Origin: Magnetococcales bacterium
GTDB lineage: Bacteria > Pseudomonadota > Magnetococcia > Magnetococcales > JADFYX01
Assembly (NCBI GenBank): GCA_015232795.1
Contig: JADFYX010000152.1
Span: 1-6,172 of the forward strand
Reading direction: 5' to 3'
DNA length: 6,172 nucleotides
Below the pieces are notes generated by a model, which made no database searches, was not told where the DNA came from, and saw only the letters and a list, made by a program, of their open reading frames with translations. The translations under genes were made by a program, and so were the position numbers. The stretch's first letter is position 1. The number at the start of each line of letters is the position of its first letter. Shown here in pieces: positions 1-5,902 of the stretch.

Positions 1-50
1 TCTCCTTAAAGTTTTTTGACACATATAGATTTCAAGGAAACTCCTCTCAA

Positions 51-1340
51 ATGAAGTTTTTAACAGTTTTTTGTACAATATTTATGCTCCCTGCTGTTGG
101 GTTGGCAGATGATAGTGCCAGTCTTAATATGGCCAATACTGCTTGGATTCTAACCGCTACTGCCTTGGTACTGTTTATGACTCTACCAGGGTTGGCTCTC
201 TTTTATGGGGGGTTGGTGCGGACCAAGAATATTCTCTCTATTATGATGCAGTGTTTTGCTATTAGTTGCTTGGTTTCTGTGCTGTGGTTTAGCTTTGTTT
301 ATAGCTTGGCATTTGGTGATGGTGGGGGATTGAACGGTCTGATTGGTGGCTTGGGAAAAAGTTTTATGATGGGAATTGGCACTGACAGTTTAATTGGTGA
401 TATTCCTGAAACTCTTTTTGCCATGTTTCAGATGACCTTTGCTATTATTACACCTGCTTTGGTGGTTGGTGGTTTTGCAGAGCGGATGAAATTTTCTGCT
501 GTTTTACTATTCACCACTTTTTGGTTGGTTATTGTCTATGCCCCGTTATGTCATTGGGTGTGGGGGGGTGGATGGCTGGCACAAATGGGCTTTCGTGATT
601 TTGCGGGGGGGGCAGTCGTTCACATAAATGCCGGTATGGCTGCTTTGGTAGCAGTTATTGTTATGGGTAATCGCAAGGGTTTTCCTAAAACTCCTATGAT
701 GCCCCATAACATGACCATGGTATTTACCGGAGCATCTATGTTATGGGTTGGTTGGTACGGATTTAATGCGGGCAGCGCACTGTCCGCCAACGGTTCCGCT
801 GGCATGGCAATGTTGGTTACTCACCTTGGTGCTGCATCTGGTTCTTTGGCTTGGATGGCTATGGAGTGGATTCGACACGGAAAACCTAGTCTTTTGGGTA
901 TAGTTACAGGTATGGTTGCCGGATTAGGCACAATCACCCCAGCATCTGGATATGTGGGGCCGTTTGGTGGAATTGCCATTGGCTTTATTGCTGGTATTGT
1001 ATGTTATCTTGCGACCCAACAATTAAAACAGAGGCTGCGGGTTGATGACTCTTTGGATGTCTCTCCGGTCCATGGTGTGGGTGGTGTCATAGGAACTCTG
1101 CTAACTGCCGTATTTGCAGCACCTTTTTTTGGTGGGCTGGGCTATGACAAAGGCAGCGAAATGTTGTCACAATTTGGGGTTCAGTTGATAGGAGTAACAG
1201 TCACCATTGTATGGAGTGGCATTATGTCTTACATTATCTTCAAAATTGTGGATGTTATGGTAGGATTAAGAGTCACCTCAGACGAGGAGACCGAGGGTCT
1301 AGACTTGGTGCTCCATGACGAAAGAGGCTACAATCTATAA
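51..1340 (+). CDS. amtB: Ammonium channel AmtB (Amt/MEP/Rh family)
   Basis: This is an inner-membrane trimeric channel that conducts ammonium for assimilation. The 429 residues match the usual length of proteobacterial AmtB precursors (E. coli about 428). Residues 1-19 look like a signal peptide ending VGLA before DDSA, followed by a chain of hydrophobic segments consistent with the family's 11 helices. Aligned to E. coli mature numbering (offset +23), the working residues are present: outer Phe gate F130 and F238, W171 and S242 of the external ammonium site, D183, and the twin pore histidines H191 (in DFAGGAVVHINAG) and H341 (in SPVHGVGG). The C-terminal tail, residues 405-429 (GLRV...EGLDL...GYNL), is intact. 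In the family this tail docks the PII protein GlnK, so PII control is likely. A weak AAGGA at 34-38 lies 12 bases before the ATG. The gene contains runs of seven and eight G. glnA follows after 64 bases. Confidence 0.97.
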   Translation: MKFLTVFCTIFMLPAVGLADDSASLNMANTAWILTATALVLFMTLPGLALFYGGLVRTKNILSIMMQCFAISCLVSVLWFSFVYSLAFGDGGGLNGLIGGLGKSFMMGIGTDSLIGDIPETLFAMFQMTFAIITPALVVGGFAERMKFSAVLLFTTFWLVIVYAPLCHWVWGGGWLAQMGFRDFAGGAVVHINAGMAALVAVIVMGNRKGFPKTPMMPHNMTMVFTGASMLWVGWYGFNAGSALSANGSAGMAMLVTHLGAASGSLAWMAMEWIRHGKPSLLGIVTGMVAGLGTITPASGYVGPFGGIAIGFIAGIVCYLATQQLKQRLRVDDSLDVSPVHGVGGVIGTLLTAVFAAPFFGGLGYDKGSEMLSQFGVQLIGVTVTIVWSGIMSYIIFKIVDVMVGLRVTSDEETEGLDLVLHDERGYNL

Positions 1341-1404
1341 TTTTTCTGTATTTTAAAATAAATTTTTTTAAATAACCTTCTCACTGTGCTAAAGAGGATT
1401 TGCA

Positions 1405-2826
1405 ATGTCAGACCAAGCAGCAGTAAAAAAAACGTTGGATATGATCAAGGAAAATGATGTTCGTTTCGTTGATTTTCGTTTCACCGATTTTCATGGTAAG
1501 TGGCAACATATTACCGCACCAGCAACTCAGATTGACGAAGAATCCTTTGTTAACGGTTTTGGCTTTGATGGCTCTTCCATTGCTGGTTGGTGTGTTATTG
1601 ACCAATCAGATATGGTCTATATGCCTGATCCCACCACCTCAACATTGGACCCTTTTACCGATGTTCCAACATTAATAATTATTTGTGATATTGTTGATCC
1701 TTTCACAGGTGAAGGTTATGCCCGTGACCCTCGTGCTGTAGCTAAACGTGCAACTGAATATCTTAAATTTACAGGTTTGGGCGATCAAGTTTTAATAGGA
1801 CCAGAAGCTGAGTTTTTCGTTTTTGATTCTGCCCGTTTTGGTACAGGTGTCAACTATGCATCCGTAGAGCTTGATTCTGAAGAGGGTGTCTGGAACTCTA
1901 CTACCGACTATGAAGAAGGTAATATGGGCCATCGTCCTGGTCTAAAGGGTGGGTATTTTCCAACTGCTCCTGTAGACTCACTCCACGATCTCCGCAGTGA
2001 GATGTGTATGGTGATGGAAGATATGGGTATCACCATTGAGTTTCATCATCATGAGGTTGCCACTGCTGGTCAATGTGAAATTGACATGAAATATGGTCCA
2101 TTGCTGAAGATGGCTGACGATATTCAAAAATATAAGTATGTTGTACATAATGTTGCCCATGCTGCTGGTAAAACCGCTACTTTTATGCCAAAACCTTTGG
2201 CTGGCGATAACGGTTCTGGTATGCACACCCACATCTCTATCTGGAAAGATGGTAAACCTACTTTTGCTGGCAACCAATATGCTGATCTCTCTGAAGAGGC
2301 ACTATATTTTATTGGTGGTATCAAAAAACATGCTCGTGCTCTCAACGCCTTCACTAACTCTTCAACCAACTCTTACAAACGGTTGATTCCTGGCTTTGAA
2401 GCTCCAGTTTTGTTAGCTCACTCTGCCCGTAACCGTTCAGCAAGTATTCGTATTCCTGCTGCTAGCAACCCAGCGGCAAAGCGTTGTGAAGTACGTTTTC
2501 CTGATCCTACTGCCAACCCATACCTCTGCTTCTCAGCAATTATGATGGCAGGCTTAGATGGTGTACGTAACAAGATTGATCCTGGTGCACCTATGGATAA
2601 AAACCTCTATGATCTACCACCAGAAGAGCTGTCAGGTATTCCAACCGTATGTGGATCTTTAAGAGATGCTTTAGTTGCTTTGGATGCTGATCGTGAATTT
2701 CTAACTCAAGGCGAAGTGTTCAGTGATGATTTGATTGATGCTTGGATTGATCTGAAAATGGGTGAAGTACACACTGTAGAACACGCACCACATCCTGCTG
2801 AGTTTGAGTTGTACTATAGCTGTTAA
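1405..2826 (+). CDS. glnA: Type I (GSI-beta) glutamine synthetase, EC 6.3.1.2
   Basis: This cytoplasmic dodecameric enzyme makes glutamine from glutamate, ammonium and ATP. It has 473 residues (E. coli 469) and aligns end to end. With an offset of +5 from E. coli numbering, the active-site residues are all found: D55 of the DGSS latch loop, metal ligands E134, E136, E217, E225, H274 and E362 (in CEVRFPD), the NGSGMHTH segment, E332 of the flap (PGFEAPV), and the RNRSASIRIP arginines. Y402 in NLYDLPPEE is the adenylylation tyrosine, so control by a GlnE-type adenylyltransferase is expected. An oddity is C63 in GWCVIDQSDM, where E. coli has lysine. AGAGGA at 1393-1398, six bases before the ATG, is a good ribosome site. 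There is no convincing sigma-54 promoter in the gap after amtB. A TATAAT at 1336-1341 overlaps the amtB stop but lacks a matching -35. Read-through from amtB is the simplest reading. A strong terminator follows. Confidence 0.98.
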   Translation: MSDQAAVKKTLDMIKENDVRFVDFRFTDFHGKWQHITAPATQIDEESFVNGFGFDGSSIAGWCVIDQSDMVYMPDPTTSTLDPFTDVPTLIIICDIVDPFTGEGYARDPRAVAKRATEYLKFTGLGDQVLIGPEAEFFVFDSARFGTGVNYASVELDSEEGVWNSTTDYEEGNMGHRPGLKGGYFPTAPVDSLHDLRSEMCMVMEDMGITIEFHHHEVATAGQCEIDMKYGPLLKMADDIQKYKYVVHNVAHAAGKTATFMPKPLAGDNGSGMHTHISIWKDGKPTFAGNQYADLSEEALYFIGGIKKHARALNAFTNSSTNSYKRLIPGFEAPVLLAHSARNRSASIRIPAASNPAAKRCEVRFPDPTANPYLCFSAIMMAGLDGVRNKIDPGAPMDKNLYDLPPEELSGIPTVCGSLRDALVALDADREFLTQGEVFSDDLIDAWIDLKMGEVHTVEHAPHPAEFELYYSC

Positions 2827-2855
2827 TATGTAACGCATATTTTGTATCATATTTT

Positions 2856-2892
2856 AAAAAAGGCCATCTGCTTTAAGCAGGTGGCCTTTTTT
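2856..2892 (+). terminator. Rho-independent terminator after glnA
   Basis: A GC-rich stem pairs 2862-2872 (GGCCATCTGCT) with 2876-2886 (AGCAGGTGGCC), with one G-U wobble and a three-base TTA loop. It is followed by six T at 2887-2892 and preceded by six A at 2856-2861, so it could also stop transcription coming from the - strand direction. It lies 30 bases after the glnA stop and separates the nitrogen genes from the next pair. Confidence 0.93.
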
Positions 2893-2994
2893 GCTTATGT
2901 TTAGATGGGGTTTGTACGATGAGTAGGTAATAGATGATTAACACCTTGCCTGGATACAGGAATATATATCTAGGAGATAAAACGGGAGACAGGT

Positions 2995-3540
2995 GTGGCA
3001 CAATATTTAGAGCCTGAAGGTTGGGTGTCATTTGAAGATTATATGCATGGTGTTAGAAAAATAATTGAAAATAAAACACCTATTGCTAAAAAATTAAAAA
3101 TGCCCGCTGAACCTGAGAGTTGGGTTTCGGAACTGGATTATCATGTTAATAATGTCCGAAAATTTATTCCACCTCCTACCCCAGAGTCGTTCGTTGTAAG
3201 GATTAAAGAGCAACCTCCTGAGCCTCCACCCCCTGAGGCTTCTATAACCATGGCAGATGCTATAGAAGAGGTTATGGCTCCTACCAAAAATGTGTTGCTT
3301 GCCTCAAAGTTGATGGATATGGCCAGAGAAGATCAACGAGAGTTGGCTGCTGGTTTGATTGATCAAGAAGAGGTAGATCGTCGTCAAGTAGCAGCAAGCA
3401 TAATTTTAAACAACCACAAAATCCGCAAACAACGTATAGCAGATTGGTATATAGATACCTATTTCCGTCCTTTTGGAGAGCAAGAATCCCCAGAGCCAGA
3501 AGTAGAAGAGCCTGAAGATGTTTATACCCATGATGAATGA
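2995..3540 (+). CDS. Hypothetical protein with duplicated EPExWVS motif, Pro-rich linker and acidic tail
   Basis: I do not recognise this 181-residue protein. It has no signal peptide or membrane segment and is probably cytoplasmic. Visible parts in order are: a motif at residues 6-29 (EPEGWVS, DY, VRK, TP) that recurs at 39-63 (EPESWVS, DY, VRK, TP); a degenerate third start at 62-68 (TPESFVV); a proline-rich stretch at 59-81; a charged, probably helical core at about 83-157 ending in an aromatic segment (ADWYIDTYFRP); and an acidic tail at 162-181. The start is GTG: the in-frame TAG at 2971 excludes anything further upstream, GGGAG at 2984-2988 is six bases away, and the next ATG (residue 17) would cut the first repeat. 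It follows the glnA terminator, so it needs its own promoter, which I could not identify. The exported-protein gene begins 18 bases after its stop, suggesting co-transcription. A scaffold or adaptor role is conceivable but unsupported. Confidence 0.8.
   Translation: MAQYLEPEGWVSFEDYMHGVRKIIENKTPIAKKLKMPAEPESWVSELDYHVNNVRKFIPPPTPESFVVRIKEQPPEPPPPEASITMADAIEEVMAPTKNVLLASKLMDMAREDQRELAAGLIDQEEVDRRQVAASIILNNHKIRKQRIADWYIDTYFRPFGEQESPEPEVEEPEDVYTHDE
3010..3081 (+). repeat. Coding repeat, unit 1
   Basis: This encodes residues 6-29 of the 181-residue protein. It shares EPE, WVS, DY, VRK, I and TP with unit 2. The offset between units is 33 residues (99 bases). The DNA of the two units has diverged more than the protein, so the duplication looks old and kept at protein level. 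Confidence 0.75.
3109..3183 (+). repeat. Coding repeat, unit 2
   Basis: This encodes residues 39-63 of the same protein, one residue longer than unit 1 because of an insertion before VRK. It runs straight into the proline-rich linker. A third, partial copy (PESFVV) begins 23 residues after the matching point in unit 2. Confidence 0.75.
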
Positions 3541-3558
3541 GTTATCTAAAATATATTC

Positions 3559-4461
3559 ATGAAATTTAAATTATATTTCACTCTTACTGCGATCCTTCTA
3601 TTTTGTCTGGTATTTGCTGTCCCAAATCCACTATTTGCCCAAAGAGGTGGTGTAGATGCTCTAATTAGCGAGTTGGATGCTCTTCTTAAAAAAAGTGAAA
3701 AATCCAAGATGGTAACTCCTGAATTTTTAACAGATGCAAAAAAAATACTTAAAAAATATCGCCCTGTAGTACAACAAAAACTACTAATCGATACATTCTC
3801 TGATGGTAACTATACCCATAATCCAACATGGGAGGTTTTACAGGGTAAATTTCGTATTGATGGTCATGGATCACTATTCTCTATTGTGGGAAATTCCGAC
3901 GTTACCCTACAGATGCAAAAAGGTGGCTTGGTTCCTAAAAAAAGCCTGCAAAACAATGAGTATGGGCAGTTAAAAGGGTTGATGCAGGTTCTCTCTGGTG
4001 AGGGAAAAACTGCTAAAAGCCAAAAGAGTGTCAAACGCTATGTAATCCATACAGCAGTACAAACTCCAAACAGTTTTGACTTTGCTTTAAATTTTCGCGC
4101 TGGTATTGATAAAGGTCAGGCAGAGGTTGGTCTGTATATAGATAGTCCGCAAAAAAAAGGCTACCGCTTGTTGTTGTCAGCCGATCCCATGGTATCGCAA
4201 TCCATATCTTTAGTTCGATATGAGCAAGGTAGCTCGCGGGTTTTACGTGGGGCAGGGGGGGTATACTTAGGCAACGGTCTAACTCATCAAATCAGATGGC
4301 AACGGTTGGAGAGTGGGCTGATGAATGTATGGATTGACGGCATAAAAATGCTGCAAGTAAAAGATCCCAGTTTTTGGAACGGCTTTTCCGGTATTGTTTT
4401 AGCAAATGAGCAAGGTGAATTTGCTTTTGATAATGTGGTTTTGGGTAGTGGAAAAGAGTAG
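3559..4461 (+). CDS. Exported hypothetical protein with probable LamG/concanavalin-like domain
   Basis: This is a 300-residue protein of unknown function. Residues 1-27 form a clear Sec signal peptide: basic start (MKFKLYF), hydrophobic core, and a likely cut after LFA before QRGG. The cysteine at 16 is not in a good lipobox, so a soluble periplasmic or secreted protein is likelier than a lipoprotein. Residues about 30-72 are Lys-rich and probably helical. From about 75 to the end the pattern suggests a beta-sandwich: DTFSDGN followed by NPTW and V..GKFRIDG, alternating strands, and a final G.SGIVLAN..GEFAFDNVVLG, as seen at the ends of LamG-like and DUF1080-type carbohydrate-associated domains. 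I see no catalytic residues to name. The ATG lacks a clear ribosome site and lies 18 bases after the preceding stop, so translation may be coupled. A run of seven G occurs at 4255-4261. The domain call rests on pattern only. Confidence 0.78.
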   Translation: MKFKLYFTLTAILLFCLVFAVPNPLFAQRGGVDALISELDALLKKSEKSKMVTPEFLTDAKKILKKYRPVVQQKLLIDTFSDGNYTHNPTWEVLQGKFRIDGHGSLFSIVGNSDVTLQMQKGGLVPKKSLQNNEYGQLKGLMQVLSGEGKTAKSQKSVKRYVIHTAVQTPNSFDFALNFRAGIDKGQAEVGLYIDSPQKKGYRLLLSADPMVSQSISLVRYEQGSSRVLRGAGGVYLGNGLTHQIRWQRLESGLMNVWIDGIKMLQVKDPSFWNGFSGIVLANEQGEFAFDNVVLGSGKE

Positions 4462-4485
4462 TGATGCCGCCATTTCCAGATTTAA

Positions 4486-5235
4486 CTACACAACAATCTG
4501 CAAAAGATCTTCAGCCAAGGTAATTGTTCCAGTGTAGTGTCGGGCGCATTCATCCGCTCTTTGGCTGTCTGCTCCTTCTATGGGGTAGAAGTGGGTTGGG
4601 ACCAGCTTTTTTACCTGAGCTTGCTGGGCTATTTTGCCCACTTCGGCAGCGCAAAGATGTCCGAAGATTTTTCCTGCTGCCAGAGTTGAGCAGTCGCAAA
4701 TAAACAAATCGGTTTTTTTTGCCAGAGTTATAATTTCATCGTCAACGTCACAATCTCCCGAAAAAACAACAGATTTACCATTTTCTTCAAACCTATAGGC
4801 GATGCTTTTAAAACGGTCGGAATGGACGGTATTGCAGGTTTTTATGTTTATATTGTCTCTGCGCCAAGCAATGGGGGCCACTTCTACAAAAAAGGGAAAT
4901 GATGTTGGTGGTTTGGCTACAGGTTGGACTATTGTAGTAAAAAAATTAATAAAATCGGATGGACCATAAATATGCAGAGGTTTTGTGCGTTGCAGGTCGG
5001 GCAGGCGACAGGCATGGACTAACGCAGTCAGGTCGCCGATATGATCAGAGTGGGTATGGGTAATAAAAATTGCGTCTAGATTGCTAAAGCTGGTTCTGTT
5101 TCTCTCTAACTGGTGCAGAACTCCAGTTCCGCAATCGATAAGATAATTTTTGTCAGAGGTTTGTAAAAGATAACCAGCTGAACAGCGTTCAAGAGAGGGA
5201 ATGCCTGTACCGCTGCCAAGAATAGTAACGCGCAT
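4486..5235 (-). CDS. RNase Z-like metallo-beta-lactamase-fold hydrolase
   Basis: This is a 249-residue cytoplasmic metal-dependent hydrolase, probably binuclear zinc. The motifs follow the order seen in the RNase Z branch of the family: an N-terminal strand (VTILGSGTGIPS), motif I IDCGTG with D34, the signature HTHSDHIGD with H60, H62, D64 and H65, H138 in TVHSDRFKSIAYRFE, bridging D161 in FSGDCD, H193 in FGHLCAAEVGKIA, and H215 in PTHFYP. All expected ligands are present, so it should be active. It is shorter than true RNase Z (about 305 residues in E. coli), and I see no Gly/Pro-rich flexible arm that clamps tRNA. I therefore call it a family relative rather than the tRNA 3'-processing enzyme; the substrate could be a phosphodiester or another ester. 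The ribosome site is weak (AGG ten bases before the ATG). The upstream - strand gene ends 15 bases before this start, suggesting one operon. Confidence 0.9.
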   Translation of the reverse strand: MRVTILGSGTGIPSLERCSAGYLLQTSDKNYLIDCGTGVLHQLERNRTSFSNLDAIFITHTHSDHIGDLTALVHACRLPDLQRTKPLHIYGPSDFINFFTTIVQPVAKPPTSFPFFVEVAPIAWRRDNINIKTCNTVHSDRFKSIAYRFEENGKSVVFSGDCDVDDEIITLAKKTDLFICDCSTLAAGKIFGHLCAAEVGKIAQQAQVKKLVPTHFYPIEGADSQRADECARHYTGTITLAEDLLQIVV

Positions 5236-5250
5236 ATTTGTTAAACCTAT

Positions 5251-5712
5251 CTAGCCGACGACATCAATGCTGCGAGTTGATGGTTTTATCTTAACTCTAC
5301 CTTGTAGAGAGTCCTGGGCCGTGTGTTTATCTTCAGTTTGCAGACTTGCCATACGTTGGAAAAAAGCGTCAGAAGTTGAGTCAGTTTCAGGTTTTACACT
5401 TTCTGGTTTTTGCGGTGTGTGTTGTTTAACTACTTTTTCATCCAAGCCGTGTTCTAGCTTTTTAAGATGGTTTTTTTCTTTCACTAGATTAGACAGTTCC
5501 CGACTGATTTTAACTTTTGTGGAGTTGGGAAAATCACTAATTTTAGGGGCTTTTTCAACTACACGATTAAAGTCATTCTCTTTACTTTCTTGACCTTTGT
5601 TTATCTCGTCACGCTTGGCTTTCAGCTCTTTAGCCTTCTCCATAGCTTTAACGCTTATAGCATTTTTCTCGGAGCTTGAAGAGCCTGGTGCTGGTGCTGT
5701 GGACTCAGACAT
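5251..5712 (-). CDS. Hypothetical charged, probably disordered protein
   Basis: I do not recognise this 153-residue protein. It is rich in Lys, Glu, Ser and Thr and has no Cys, Trp or Tyr and no signal peptide or membrane helix. Residues 1-15 are a Ser/Pro/Ala-rich head. Residues about 16-50 (KAMEKAKELKAKRDEIN) and 66-97 (ISRELSNLVKEKNHLKKLE) have the spacing of amphipathic or coiled-coil helices. Residues 98-115 form a Pro/Thr/Ser linker, and the C-terminus (FFQRMASLQ... GRVKIKPSTRSIDVVG) is a short, possibly conserved tail. The start is well supported: AGGTGG (5719-5724 on the - strand) lies six bases before the ATG. The hydrolase gene follows after 15 bases, so a functional link is possible. 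An overlapping + strand frame of 108 codons at 5267-5593 is weaker because it has no matching context. Coding status is likely but less certain than for the other genes. Confidence 0.7.
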   Translation of the reverse strand: MSESTAPAPGSSSSEKNAISVKAMEKAKELKAKRDEINKGQESKENDFNRVVEKAPKISDFPNSTKVKISRELSNLVKEKNHLKKLEHGLDEKVVKQHTPQKPESVKPETDSTSDAFFQRMASLQTEDKHTAQDSLQGRVKIKPSTRSIDVVG

Positions 5713-5809
5713 AATCTACCACCTATTCCTAAAAGACATACCTAAAACAATTTAGCCAGAAATTTTTCCATCTAAATCATATGAGTCTAAAAACCACTTT
5801 TATGTTCAA

Positions 5810-5838
5810 ATAATACTCATAATTGGGGAAAATTGCAA
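5810..5838 (-). promoter_or_regulatory. Candidate sigma-70-type promoter for the - strand gene pair
   Basis: Read on the - strand, TTGCAA (5833-5838, four of six matches to the -35 consensus) and TATTAT (5810-5815, five of six to the -10) are separated by exactly 17 bases. Transcription would begin near 5803, leaving a leader of about 90 bases before the start codon at 5712. The region is AT-rich, so chance matches are common. A rival pair further away, TTGACA (5980-5985) and TATAAT (5959-5964), matches both boxes perfectly but with a short 15-base spacer. Confidence 0.3.
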
Positions 5839-5884
5839 TTGAATTTGGTGTGGTGATTGTTTTTTGGTAACTCAATAAATAGTC

Positions 5885-5902
5885 TAAAATATCGATATTT
5901 TA
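5885..5902. repeat. 18-base perfect palindrome, possible operator
   Basis: TAAAATATCGATATTTTA is perfectly self-complementary about the centre between 5893 and 5894. The half-site core ATATCG occurs again in the same orientation at 5902-5907. With no loop it would be a poor RNA hairpin, so a dimeric DNA-binding protein site is the likelier use. It lies upstream of the - strand pair, beyond the nearer candidate promoter and before the farther one. The palindrome is certain; the function is inferred. Confidence 0.5.

Noticed and set aside
16..30. TTGACA-like box at 16-21 before amtB as a promoter
   Set aside because: No -10 box lies at the right distance; the sequence 17 bases downstream is AAACTC-like, and the window starts too close to judge.
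1336..1341. Perfect TATAAT overlapping the amtB stop as a glnA promoter
   Set aside because: No acceptable -35 box lies 16-18 bases upstream. A rival TACAAT at 1329 pairs only with a poor TTGGTG. AT-rich DNA yields such matches by chance.
1381..1404. Sigma-54 (-24/-12) promoter directly before glnA
   Set aside because: TTGCA is present at 1400-1404, but there is no GG at the required distance upstream, and the position would leave no room for a ribosome site in the transcript.
1978..2369. Open frames on the - strand and in other + frames across glnA
   Set aside because: They lie inside a gene whose frame is certain and show no family motifs or ribosome sites of their own.
2949..2960. CCTG-GATA-CAGG hairpin upstream of the repeat protein
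   Set aside because: The four-base stem is too short and has no T run; it is probably chance.
2995..3540. TonB-like protein because of the proline and glutamate-rich linker
   Set aside because: There is no N-terminal membrane anchor and no TonB C-terminal domain pattern.
5267..5593. 108-codon + strand frame as a gene
   Set aside because: It lies opposite the better supported 5251-5712 gene, has no good ribosome site or neighbour context, and its Ser/Phe/Leu-rich product is what the complement of Lys/Glu-rich codons gives.
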